Made by a program: the position numbers and the translations under genes | In this document: positions 53,828 through 61,888 of the stretch, piece after piece | Layout: the number at the start of each line of letters is the position of its first letter | Numbering within the stretch: position 1 is the first letter of the stretch | Assembly (NCBI GenBank): GCA_964521085.1 | Contig: CAZFPL010000010.1 | Span: forward strand, 12,374-76,373 | Direction: 5' to 3' | DNA from: JAFGKK01 sp964521085 | Lineage (GTDB): Bacteria; Chloroflexota; Anaerolineae; Anaerolineales; RBG-16-64-43 | Length of the DNA stretch: 64,000 bases | The notes under the pieces: generated by a model | Databases searched by the model: none | Told to the model about the DNA's origin: nothing | The model's input: only the letters and a program-made list of their open reading frames with translations

Positions 53828-54180
53828 CGATGGACCATCGACCATGGACCATGGCCGATGACCGTCTGAGCGATTGTGCATGACTATTGACGAATAGTTT
53901 TATCGACGGTCGAGTAGGCCGCGGAATTCACGCGGCCTACTCGACCGGCATAAAATAACCGACAATGGACGATGGACGATGGTAGTCTGACCGCCGGCCA
54001 TGGATGATGGACCATCGCCGTTAATCGATCGGGAAGGTTCTGTTTTCCATGGTCTTTGGTCTGTAGAAGGCCTAGATCAGCGAAGTCAGAAAAAGAGAAT
54101 TATCGGTCAATAGGCATGCAGAACGTAAAAAACAATTGTCGGCCATGGTCTATTGTCCATCGTCCATGGTCGGTTTTCCA
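53828..54180. repeat. GACCAT/ATGGTC repeat region between metY and uvrC
   Basis: A gene-free stretch with many degenerate copies of GACCAT, GACGATGG and CCATGGTC on both strands, dense at the edges (53828-53870 and 54144-54174) and again near 53965-54060. Inside is a perfect 16-bp hairpin (53908-53946). It is the longest of the three regions with this motif in the window. Confidence 0.7.
53908..53946. terminator. Perfect 16-bp hairpin, possible metY terminator
   Basis: GGTCGAGTAGGCCGCG and its exact complement around GAATTCA. No T-run follows on either strand, so it is not a standard intrinsic terminator, but it is the only strong stem after metY. Confidence 0.4.
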
Positions 54181-54215
54181 CAGGTCGTATAATCTGACTT
54201 CGATCCGATAATCCC

Positions 54216-56075
54216 ATGACCGAACTCTCTGCCCGCATCACGGGCGTCCTCGACACGCTTCCCCAGAAGCCCGGCTGCTACCTGATGAAGGATGAAGCCG
54301 GGAAAGTGATCTACGTCGGCAAGGCGATCAACCTGCGCTCGCGCGTGCGGTCGTATTTCCAATCCGGTGCGGACCACACCCCCAAGACCGAAAAACTGGT
54401 CCGCAACATCGTCGACATCGAATGGATCCTGGTCGGGTCGGAGCTCGAGGCGCTGATCCTCGAGATGAACCTGATCAAGCGCTACCGGCCGCATTACAAC
54501 ATCCGGCTTAAGGACGACAAGCGCTACCCGTACATCCTGGTTCATTGGGCCGATCCGTTTCCAAAGGTGACGATCACCCGGATGATGGAGCGGGACGGCA
54601 ACCGCTATTTCGGACCCTACACATCGGTCTGGGCGGTGCACCAGACCCTCGACCTCCTGCGCCGGATCTTCCCCTACCTCACCTGCAATCGCGAGATCAC
54701 CGGAACCGATCCCCGGGCCTGCCTGTGGTACGACCTCAAGCTGTGCACCGCGCCGTGCATCGGCGCCGTGGGGCAGGAGGAATACCGGCGGATGATCGAC
54801 GACCTATGCCGGTTTCTCGCCGGCGAAGTGGAGGGGATTGTCGCGGACGTCCAGAAGAAGATGCAACAGGCATCGGAAGGCATGCGCTACGAGCAGGCGG
54901 CCCGCCTGCGGGACCAGTTGCAGGCGATCCGCGCCGTGGTGGAAAGGCAGAAGATCGTCTCCACCACGAAAACGGATTCCGACGTGGTGGCCCTGGCGCG
55001 CCAGGACGGGGATGCCTGCGTTCAGGTTTTCATCATCCGCAGCGGGCGGCTGATCGGGCGCGAGCACTTTGTCCTCGAGGGGACGCGCGATACGGAGGAA
55101 GCCGAGGTCCTGCGGCAATTCCTCGTTCAATTCTATGAAGAGGCGGCGGTTATTCCCGCCGAAGTGCTGCTCCCGGTCGAGGTGGAAGAGGTCCGGATCG
55201 TGGAGGAGTGGATGCGTTCGCGGCGCGGAGGGGAGGCGGTGCGCATCACCGTCCCGCGCACCGGAGTGGACCGCGAACTGGTGGGGATGGCCGCCGAGAA
55301 TGCCGCGGAGACCCTCAAATCGCTGCGGGCGCAATGGGAATCCGACCGCTCGCGCCAGGTGGAGGCGCTGGCTGAGGTGCAGCGGGCGCTGGATCTGCCG
55401 AATCCGCCTTCCCGCGTGGAGTGTTATGATATCTCCAACATCCAGGGGACCGCGATTGTCGCCAGCATGGTGGTGTTTGAGCAGGGGGTTCCGAACAAGG
55501 CCCATTACCGCCGTTTCCAGGTGCGGTGTGTGGAGGGTGCGCCGGACGACTTCGCATCCCTCCATGAAGTGCTGCATCGCAGGTTTTCCCGCTGGAAGGG
55601 ACCCGAGGTGGAGCAGGTCGGGCGGAAAAAGGATCCCTCGTTTTCCGTCCTGCCGGATCTCTTGATGGTGGACGGCGGGAAGGGCCAGCTCGCGGAAGCG
55701 GAGAAAGTGCTTGCGGAATTCGGGCTGACCGAGCGGGTTCCGGCGGCATCGCTGGCCAAGCAGGAAGAAGAAGTTTTCCGGCCCGGCCGGAAAACCTCCA
55801 TCCGGCTGCCGCGGGATTCGCGGGGCATGTTCCTGCTGCAGCGGATCCGCGACGAAGCCCACCGGTTCGCGATCACCTATCACCGGAGCGTGCGCGCGAA
55901 AAAGGGGTTGGCTTCGCGGCTGGATGCCATCCAAGGAATCGGGCCCGCCCGGCGAAAAATGCTGCTGACGGCGTTCGGAACGCTGGACGCGATCCGCAGC
56001 GCACCGGTGGAGGAGCTGATTAAAGTGAAAGGAATCACCCGCGAGGTGGCGGAACGCCTGCGGCGGGAATTGTGA
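54216..56075 (+). CDS. uvrC: Excinuclease ABC subunit C
   Basis: 619 residues. The N-terminal GIY-YIG nuclease (KPGCYLMKDEAGKVIYVGKA) cuts 3' of the lesion; the UvrB-binding motif lies near residues 200-240 (MRYEQAARLRDQLQAI); the RNase-H-like C-terminal nuclease includes CYDISNIQGTAIVASMVVF and DLLMVDGGKGQL, which cuts 5'; two helix-hairpin-helix motifs end the protein. A TATAAT at 54188-54193 lies only 22 bases before the ATG and no Shine-Dalgarno is visible, so the mRNA may be almost leaderless. Confidence 0.95.
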   Translation: MTELSARITGVLDTLPQKPGCYLMKDEAGKVIYVGKAINLRSRVRSYFQSGADHTPKTEKLVRNIVDIEWILVGSELEALILEMNLIKRYRPHYNIRLKDDKRYPYILVHWADPFPKVTITRMMERDGNRYFGPYTSVWAVHQTLDLLRRIFPYLTCNREITGTDPRACLWYDLKLCTAPCIGAVGQEEYRRMIDDLCRFLAGEVEGIVADVQKKMQQASEGMRYEQAARLRDQLQAIRAVVERQKIVSTTKTDSDVVALARQDGDACVQVFIIRSGRLIGREHFVLEGTRDTEEAEVLRQFLVQFYEEAAVIPAEVLLPVEVEEVRIVEEWMRSRRGGEAVRITVPRTGVDRELVGMAAENAAETLKSLRAQWESDRSRQVEALAEVQRALDLPNPPSRVECYDISNIQGTAIVASMVVFEQGVPNKAHYRRFQVRCVEGAPDDFASLHEVLHRRFSRWKGPEVEQVGRKKDPSFSVLPDLLMVDGGKGQLAEAEKVLAEFGLTERVPAASLAKQEEEVFRPGRKTSIRLPRDSRGMFLLQRIRDEAHRFAITYHRSVRAKKGLASRLDAIQGIGPARRKMLLTAFGTLDAIRSAPVEELIKVKGITREVAERLRREL

Positions 56076-56084
56076 GGATGGCGG

Positions 56085-56483
56085 ATGTATAAAGCCTGGA
56101 TCATCGACGACGACCCGGATATGTGCAAGGCGGTGGGGCTGATGCTCGTGGTAGTCGGCGTGCAGGCCCGGTCGTTCTCCAGCGGGGTGGAGGCAGGCAA
56201 GGCGTTGCTTTCGAATCCGCCGCCCGACATCATCTTCCTCGACCTCAACATGCCCAAAGTCGACGGGTCGGAATTTCTACGCTTTGTCCGCAGCCGCTTT
56301 TCGAAGGAACAACTTCCGGTGGTGATGCTCTCGGTGGAAAGCGCGGAGACGGCGGTGTATACTCTGCTCTCGGCCGGGGCCAACAGCTTCCTGGTCAAAC
56401 CGCTCGATGTCGACGAATTGCGCAAGGTGCTGGTGAAGGTCCTTCCGGGTTTCGCCGAACAAAACCAGGAAGACCTTTTCTAA
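56085..56483 (+). CDS. Single-domain response regulator
   Basis: 132 residues, only a receiver domain. Acidic pocket DDDP (residues 8-11), phospho-acceptor Asp in IIFLDLNMPKVDG (about 52), Thr/Ser position near VVMLSVESAE and Lys in FLVKPLDVDEL. With no output domain it must act by protein contact, for example in chemotaxis or a phosphorelay. No histidine kinase is nearby. It starts nine bases after uvrC and is followed by a tiny membrane protein gene. Confidence 0.9.
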   Translation: MYKAWIIDDDPDMCKAVGLMLVVVGVQARSFSSGVEAGKALLSNPPPDIIFLDLNMPKVDGSEFLRFVRSRFSKEQLPVVMLSVESAETAVYTLLSAGANSFLVKPLDVDELRKVLVKVLPGFAEQNQEDLF

Positions 56484-56504
56484 TCAACAGATTTGGGAGA
56501 AGAA

Positions 56505-56627
56505 ATGTACTCGAAGAAAAAGAATGTCCGCCCCGTACGCAAAAAACCGGTCAATTGGACCTATTTAATTTTTATCATATTCTGCGTTGTCATGGTGGTC
56601 GGCTTCATTATTACGGCCATTTTCTGA
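56505..56627 (+). CDS. Forty-residue single-helix membrane protein
   Basis: A short frame with ATG at 56505 and GGGAG four bases upstream, 21 bases after the response regulator. The translation has a basic start (MYSKKKNVRPVRKKP) and one transmembrane helix (YLIFIIFCVVMVVGFII). Basic residues inside and one helix fit a small inner-membrane protein. No homology can be claimed. Its position suggests co-transcription with the response regulator. Confidence 0.6.
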   Translation: MYSKKKNVRPVRKKPVNWTYLIFIIFCVVMVVGFIITAIF

Positions 56628-56689
56628 TTGACGGCGAGGCTTCGCCGGCCGTTCCGTTTCTCCGGACGATTATTTTACCGGGATGCAAA

Positions 56690-56723
56690 AAACCCTTGGA
56701 GTCGTCCCGGACCCCAAGGGTTT
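56690..56723. terminator. Hairpin between the small membrane genes
   Basis: AAACCCTTGG and CCAAGGGTTT around a 14-base loop. On the minus strand TTTTTGCATCC follows and on plus TTTCC, so it can serve the convergent genes on both sides. Confidence 0.65.
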
Positions 56724-56782
56724 CCATCGTATCCCGATCCGTTTTGACCGCGGCGGTGAGGATGCAGCCTATCCGGCCGCCG

Positions 56783-57067
56783 TCATTTCCCCTTTTCCGT
56801 TTCTTCGGATTTCCATCTCCCGGCAAGCCGCGCTCCCAGGCTGGGAGATTTCTTGGATACCGCCGCTTTCCGGGCGGATGTGTAGAGTTTCCACCCCGCC
56901 CAGAGGACAAGCAACGCGAAGAAGGCAATCCCAAACCATTCCACCGGCACGGTCGCCGGATCTTTCTTAAATGCCCGGACGATCGGAATCGCAAACAGCA
57001 GAATCGTCACCGACCCGATGGCGAGAAAGAAACAGCCGAAGCGTTCCCGGAAACCCACAGAATCCAA
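56783..57067 (-). CDS. Small two-helix membrane protein
   Basis: 94 residues. Two hydrophobic segments (FFLAIGSVTILLFAIPIV and WFGIAFFALLVLWAGWKLY) are followed by a basic tail (about 65-94). The frame opens at a TTG; the GTG at residue 4 is an alternative, about nine bases after AAAGG. I recognise no family. Confidence 0.55.
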   Translation of the reverse strand: MDSVGFRERFGCFFLAIGSVTILLFAIPIVRAFKKDPATVPVEWFGIAFFALLVLWAGWKLYTSARKAAVSKKSPSLGARLAGRWKSEETEKGK

Positions 57068-57114
57068 CCTTTCCGTATTTCCCCTGGATAAAGGATTCTA
57101 TCATTTCATGCGTT

Positions 57115-57299
57115 ATCGACCCTTAGCGGCTAACAAGCCGCTCGGGATGACACACTGAGTATGTCATCCCGAGACCGCTTCAGCGGCCGAGGGATCGGTA
57201 ATGCGTGGACGCGAAAAAAGGATTGTAATAATGCGACACCGACTCCTTCCCTCGCTTCGCCTGGGACAGGCGCCCCTGAGAACGGGGTTCGGAGTGACA
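57115..57299. repeat. Composite inverted repeat (TGTCATCCCGAG family)
   Basis: Second copy of the composite seen at 25.9 kb. Left half CGACCCTTAGCGGCT..AGCCGCTCGGGATGACA, joined by CACTGAG to TATGTCATCCCGAG..CGAGGGATCGG, then CGACACCGACTCCT and an end GTTCGGAGTGACA. The junction, the internal ACCGACTCCT and the two ends match the other copy. Confidence 0.7.
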
Positions 57300-57363
57300 A
57301 TGCATAGGGACGTTCCCGGCCGTCCGGCTGTTGTATACTCGAAGCGGAATTGAAATTACCACC

Positions 57364-58128
57364 ATGGACTCGAACCGTGTGTTTGCAGGAGTGGATCTTT
57401 CAGCGGGAAAGCGCCGGCTGACGGTTGCGATGCTTTCGCCGCGGCTGGATGTCGGTTCCTTGAAAGAACAGACGCTGGAAGAAACGGCGGAGGAGCTGGC
57501 CTCCTTCGGGGAAGTGGCCGTCGCGGTCGGCGGCCCGTTGCGGCTGTTCCAAACCAGGGTTGTGGAAGAAGCTCCCCTCAACGAAGCGCTGCGCGAGGGA
57601 AGGCCGAAACGGACCCGGGCGGCGGAAACGGAACTTGCCCGGCGGGGGATTCCCATCCGCCGAACGCCTGCGCTGGAAAGCGCCGCTCCCGCCTGGATGC
57701 GCTTCTCCCTGCGGCTGGCGGGAGAACTTGCGGCGCACGGATTTCCCGAAAGCAAGGAGGTGCGTGAGTCCCCACGCGTCCTGCTGGAGACCCATCCGGC
57801 GGCGTGCGCGGCGGTTTTGCTGGGCAGGCTGCCCTTCGGGCGGGAGACTCTCGAAGGCCGGATCCAGCGCCAGCTTGCGCTGCTCCGCGAAAAAGTTGCG
57901 CTTCCCGACCCGATGGGTGCCCTCGAAGAAATCACCGCGCATCATATTCTCTCCGGGCGCTTGGCGCTGGAGGGAATCCTGCGCGCGGACGAGTTGGATG
58001 CGCTGCTCGCGGCGTACACCGCTTGGCGCGCATATTCCTTGCCGGGTGCGGTTACCTGGTTGGGAGATGATGCGGATGGATGGATCTGTCTTCCGGTGAA
58101 GGAATTGAAGGAGAAATATTCCAAGTGA
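57364..58128 (+). CDS. DUF429-family protein (RNase-H-like fold)
   Basis: 254 residues from the ATG at 57364; an earlier in-frame start is less likely. VFAGVDLSAGKRRLTVAML at the start, a conserved VAVAVGGPLRLFQTRV, then RRGIPIRRTPAL, LLETHPAACAAVLLG and DELDALLAAYTAWRA are the features of DUF429, a family of predicted RNase-H-fold nucleases. Function is not known. It is a single gene between repeats. No clear Shine-Dalgarno. Confidence 0.8.
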   Translation: MDSNRVFAGVDLSAGKRRLTVAMLSPRLDVGSLKEQTLEETAEELASFGEVAVAVGGPLRLFQTRVVEEAPLNEALREGRPKRTRAAETELARRGIPIRRTPALESAAPAWMRFSLRLAGELAAHGFPESKEVRESPRVLLETHPAACAAVLLGRLPFGRETLEGRIQRQLALLREKVALPDPMGALEEITAHHILSGRLALEGILRADELDALLAAYTAWRAYSLPGAVTWLGDDADGWICLPVKELKEKYSK

Positions 58129-58137
58129 ATATAAATG

Positions 58138-58285
58138 ATCGTCATCCCCGCGTGATCCTGGCGGGGATCCAGGGCAAGCGACACGCGAACAACTCATCTT
58201 AATTCCTGGATGCCCGCCAAGTACACCCCCGCTTCCCCGCATAAAACGCGGGGCAGGCGCGAGGGCAGGCGCGGGCATAACGAAC
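58138..58285. repeat. CGTCAT..GATGACG family repeat
   Basis: Starts GATCGTCATCCCCGCGTGA and includes CCTGGCGGGGATCCAGG; it ends CGCGGGCATAACGAAC. The inner part contains CCCCGCATAAAACGCGGGG, a small hairpin. Same family as 2.75 and 45.66 kb. Confidence 0.6.
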
Positions 58286-58289
58286 TGAT

Positions 58290-60698
58290 TTATCCCCCGA
58301 TCGAAACCTTTACTTCAATCGTCTGTCCCGCAGTTTCGGGGATGGGGATGATGCTGCCGCCCAGTTTCTTCCCATTCACCTCAAGCGCGACGCGGTTGCC
58401 TTTTCCGATTCGTTTTGCGTCGATTTTATAGGTGCTGCCGCGGAAAATGCGTTCGGCGGAGAATCCCTTCCACTCCTCCGGAATTACCGGCGAAATTTGC
58501 AATCCGGCGAAGGTCGGCCGAATGCCGAGAATCCACTGCGTTCCGGCGACGTAGGTGTAGGATGCCGTCCCGGTCAGCCAGGAAGTGCGGCCGCGGCCGT
58601 AGTGCTTGTGTTCCGGAGCGGCGATGTTCTGGCAATAGACGTACGGCTCGGTCCGCAGCGTATCCACATCCTTGCGCGCCAGAGGCAGGATCTGGCGGTA
58701 ATACTGATAGGCGCGGTCGCCCCAGCCGAGTTTGGCCGCGGCGATGATCGCCCAGGTGTTGGCGTGGCAGAAGATGCCGCCGTTCTCCTTCACCCCGGGC
58801 GGGTAGGTGGTCGTGCCGCCTACGCGCTCCTGGTAGCCGTCGTACGGCGGCCACATCACCCGCAGGCCGAACGGAGTATTAAGTTTTTCATTCGCACTTG
58901 TCATTGCCGCCGCCAGGCGGTCCGGCTGGCCGATTTCACCGAGGACCGCCCAGGTTTGCGAGTTCAAACCGATTTTGTGTTTTTCCTCGGAGGCTACGCC
59001 GACCGGAAGCCCCTTGTCATCGAAGGCGCGCGTGAACCAGGCGCCGTCCCAGCAATTTTTCTGGATGATGTCCGCCATCTCGCGCTGAAGTTTTTCGAAC
59101 CGCGCGGCATCGGATTCTTTCCCCAGGGCTCGGCTCAGGTCGGCCAGGTCGAGCATCGCCCGGCAGAACTGCTCGGCGGAAAACACGCTCTCGGCTTTGC
59201 CGCTGCCGTGATCCAGGTTCATCGTATCGTCCCAGTCGGAAAACCCAAGCCGCGGAAGGCGGTGCGGCCCGCGGTTTGCCAGCGTGAATTTCACCGCCCG
59301 CAGCATGTGCTCCCAGACGGTTTCTTCCCCGCCGTCGTAGAAGGCGATCTTCTGCTGCAGGTAGCCGAAATCCGCCGTCTCGCGCAGGTAGGCGCAGGTG
59401 GCGATGATCAGCCACAGATGGTCGTCGGAGAACCATTGCGGCCGGGTTTTGTATTCCGCGGCCAGCCCGGGACCGCCTTCGCCGGTGAGCGGGAAGACCT
59501 GGTGCCAGGTGTGTCCATCCTTGAATTGCAGCTTCCAGATCATCGTCAGCATCGCGCGCGCCTGGCGCGGCAGATTGTGAACCACGCCGAGGGTATCCTG
59601 GGCCGTGTCGCGCGTCCCCAGCCCGCGCCCGAGACCCGTGTCGTACGCGGAAACGAAACGCGACCAGTAGAGGTTCGCCCGGCACTGGATCGGATTCCAC
59701 ACGTTGAGCATCGCGTTTGTTTCCGGGTCGGGGGTTTCCACTTTGAAGGAGGAGAGGTACCCATCCCAATCCTTGCGCAGCGCGGTGAACGCGGCTTCCA
59801 CTTCCTTTGAATTACTGAAGCGTTTCACTTTGGATTCGATGCAATCCGGCGTGTCGGTGATGCCGAGCATGTAGACAATCGTTTTCTTCTCGCCCGGTTT
59901 GAGCGTGACGAGGTGCGAGAGTGAGCCGATGTTGTTTCCGCGCGGCGCCAGGCTGTTCCCGGGCCTGCCGTTTTCCACCGCCTGCGGATTCGCCAGATCC
60001 CGCATCCGCCCGACGAATTCTTCGCGGTCGGTGTCGAAACCGGAGGGCCGGGATGAACTCGCCGCCCAGGTTACCGTCTTGCGGAACTTGGTCCGCGCCT
60101 GGAGGATGCCTTTCGACTGGCTGGATTGGAAAATCTGCTGGCCCCAGTCGACGTTTTGCTGGTCGGTGACCGCGTCCCAGAAGGAATATTCGGCGTAGGA
60201 GAAGGTCCGCAGCATGCGTTTGCGTTTGGTGGTGTTGCGCAGGGTCAGGATCCACAACTCGCAGGGGCAGGTCTCCTCCGGAGGGGAGGGCGGGACGAAG
60301 TAAAGGATGCTTGCCGCGATGCCCTTATAAGAAGAGGAAATCCGTGTGTAGCCGGGGCCGTGGCGGCATTCGTAGGATTGCAGTTTGCGGCCGAGCACAG
60401 GCTGTGCGGTCGGGCTCCAATATTCGCCGTTCTGCTGATCGCGGATGTAGATATAGCGGCCGGGCTGGTCGGCCGGGATGGTGTTGTAGCGGTAGCGCGT
60501 CACGCGGCGGCTGCGCGGGTCGCGGTCGAAGGAAAAACCGCCGGCGGTGTTGGAGATGATCCCGCCGTAGCGCCCTTCGCCGAGGTAGTTGATCCAGGGC
60601 GTCGGGGTGTCGGGCCGGGTGATCACGTACTCGCGGGTTTCCGCGTCGAAATACCCGTACGGGTTGCGCAGGATCTGGGAAGGTGCATTTCTCTTCAT
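58290..60698 (-). CDS. GH94-family phosphorylase (cellobiose-phosphorylase-like)
   Basis: 802 residues, the size of cellobiose phosphorylases. The N-terminal beta-sandwich domain begins NPYGYFDAETREYVITRPD, and an alpha6/alpha6 barrel follows. Signature blocks: GTRDTAQDTLGVVHN, WHQVFPLTGEGGP, WFSDDHLWLIIATCAYL and LGFSDWDDTMNLDHGSGK with the catalytic Asp in DWDD, and the end GTASYTYVAGTQWILGIRP. Such enzymes use phosphate to split cellobiose, cellodextrin or chitobiose, saving one ATP per disaccharide. Exact substrate is not fixed by sequence. It is cytoplasmic (no signal peptide) and stands alone. Confidence 0.9.
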   Translation of the reverse strand: MKRNAPSQILRNPYGYFDAETREYVITRPDTPTPWINYLGEGRYGGIISNTAGGFSFDRDPRSRRVTRYRYNTIPADQPGRYIYIRDQQNGEYWSPTAQPVLGRKLQSYECRHGPGYTRISSSYKGIAASILYFVPPSPPEETCPCELWILTLRNTTKRKRMLRTFSYAEYSFWDAVTDQQNVDWGQQIFQSSQSKGILQARTKFRKTVTWAASSSRPSGFDTDREEFVGRMRDLANPQAVENGRPGNSLAPRGNNIGSLSHLVTLKPGEKKTIVYMLGITDTPDCIESKVKRFSNSKEVEAAFTALRKDWDGYLSSFKVETPDPETNAMLNVWNPIQCRANLYWSRFVSAYDTGLGRGLGTRDTAQDTLGVVHNLPRQARAMLTMIWKLQFKDGHTWHQVFPLTGEGGPGLAAEYKTRPQWFSDDHLWLIIATCAYLRETADFGYLQQKIAFYDGGEETVWEHMLRAVKFTLANRGPHRLPRLGFSDWDDTMNLDHGSGKAESVFSAEQFCRAMLDLADLSRALGKESDAARFEKLQREMADIIQKNCWDGAWFTRAFDDKGLPVGVASEEKHKIGLNSQTWAVLGEIGQPDRLAAAMTSANEKLNTPFGLRVMWPPYDGYQERVGGTTTYPPGVKENGGIFCHANTWAIIAAAKLGWGDRAYQYYRQILPLARKDVDTLRTEPYVYCQNIAAPEHKHYGRGRTSWLTGTASYTYVAGTQWILGIRPTFAGLQISPVIPEEWKGFSAERIFRGSTYKIDAKRIGKGNRVALEVNGKKLGGSIIPIPETAGQTIEVKVSIGG

Positions 60699-61209
60699 CC
60701 GGAATATCTCCTGGGGGAAGTGTGCTTCGGCGTCGGCGGACGGTCCGTGTCCGCGCGTGGGATATTATATCCAAATACGACAGGAGAAGGATTACATTTT
60801 AAAGGCCGCCTGTAGAAAACCGGATCGATCGGATCGGTTTTTCTCGAGCCGGATGGAGCCTCGAATCGACGGACAAGCGGCGGCAAAACCGCCGGTGGCG
60901 CAGATTGCGCAGCGGCTGCGATTGAAGGAATTGTCTTTTTAACGCAGCGGGCAGATGGCAGGACAATTCCCGCTTGAGGCCGTTTTTTTCTGAGAAATAA
61001 CGCTGTGCGCCGGGCGCTTTTCGGAGGGAGGTCGCACTTTTTTCCCCTCCTTTCAAGTAGAATCCGATCAGGCGGGTCACGACCGCGTCCCAGCCTACCC
61101 CCGGGAGTGGGGAAGGCTGTAGGGAGGGAGGCGCAGACGAGAGCCGGATGGACTTCATCCGAGCGGAAAGCAGATTGCGCCGCCGGCCGCCGGCGCAGGA
61201 GGGCTGACT
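60699..61209. other. Divergent intergenic region with several hairpins
   Basis: No gene is supported. Contents: a terminator-like stem near 60.81-60.85 kb (AAAACCGGATCGATC..GGTTTTTCT), a T-run at about 60.99 kb, a stem CAGCCTACCCC..GGGGAAGGCTG at about 61.09-61.12 kb, and a 7-bp stem TGCGCCG/CGGCGCA at 61176-61197 touching the Shine-Dalgarno of the next gene. It should hold the GH94 promoter (minus) and that of the following gene (plus). Confidence 0.5.
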
Positions 61210-61629
61210 ATGACTTACAAACTCACCATCAAGCAGAAACCCACTTATCTGCATGTCATCGTTACCGGACGGAACAGCAAAGAGACGGTGAAGCAATATG
61301 TGGAGGAAATTTTTCGCGAGTGCACGGCCCGGGCGTGTTTCCGAGTCCTGATCGAAGAACGCCTTGAAGGGCCGCGTTTGGGAACCCTGGATGTGTTTCA
61401 GATCGTGTCGGAGGGAAGCAACAAAATATTGGGTATGTTTACGGCGATCGCCTATGTGGATGTCAATGCGGAAAGCGATTCGATGAAGTTCGCCGAGACG
61501 GTCGCGGTCAACCGTGCGTTACCGATCACCGTTTTCTCAACCGTGGCCGACGCCGAGAAATGGCTGCTGCATGAGAATCGCGGAGGCGCCGGGCCGCGCG
61601 CCGCGGCGGATTCGGCCGACCGGCGGTAG
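61210..61629 (+). CDS. STAS/SpoIIAA-like small protein
   Basis: 139 residues with AGGAGG seven bases before the ATG. The pattern of alternating strands and helices (YLHVIVTGRNSKETVKQYV, then CFRVLIEERLEGPRLG, then FAETVAVNRALPITVFSTV and DAEKWLLH) matches proteins with a SpoIIAA-like or STAS fold, close to unnamed families in which a stand-alone domain follows a stress cue. Function unknown. A hairpin touches its ribosome site. Confidence 0.6.
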   Translation: MTYKLTIKQKPTYLHVIVTGRNSKETVKQYVEEIFRECTARACFRVLIEERLEGPRLGTLDVFQIVSEGSNKILGMFTAIAYVDVNAESDSMKFAETVAVNRALPITVFSTVADAEKWLLHENRGGAGPRAAADSADRR

Positions 61630-61659
61630 GATTATTGCCGAAGCAGTAAATTGCCGGGG

Positions 61660-61815
61660 GATTATTCGAGTGGCAGTGAAGACCATGGGGAGAGAGGCCA
61701 TGCATGATTTTCCCGGATTCGTGGAAAGCGCCTCATCCTTCGCGATGATCCACGCCATGATGTCGTCGATGGTGCTATACATCCCCCGGGTTGGATTGGA
61801 AGCAGAACGATGCAT
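61660..61815 (-). pseudogene. Possible remnant of a serine beta-lactamase-like hydrolase
   Basis: One minus frame reads SASNPTRGMYSTIDDIMAW, followed by IIAKDEAL. This is like the GGMYST..DDMAxW segment of class C beta-lactamase-related hydrolases. The fragment has no start, no catalytic motifs and no continuation, so it may be a gene relic or chance. The gap between the SpoIIAA-like gene and the GH26 gene contains nothing else. Confidence 0.2.
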
Positions 61816-61888
61816 CTATTGAACCGTATTCAATACAATTAACCTGCAAAGTACCGTTCGAAACAAGTGAGAAAACGGGAGAAAAAGT

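Noticed and set aside
59017..59769. Alternative frames inside the GH94 gene
   Set aside because: Shadows with Arg/Gly/Pro-rich composition; the GH94 motifs are all in one frame.
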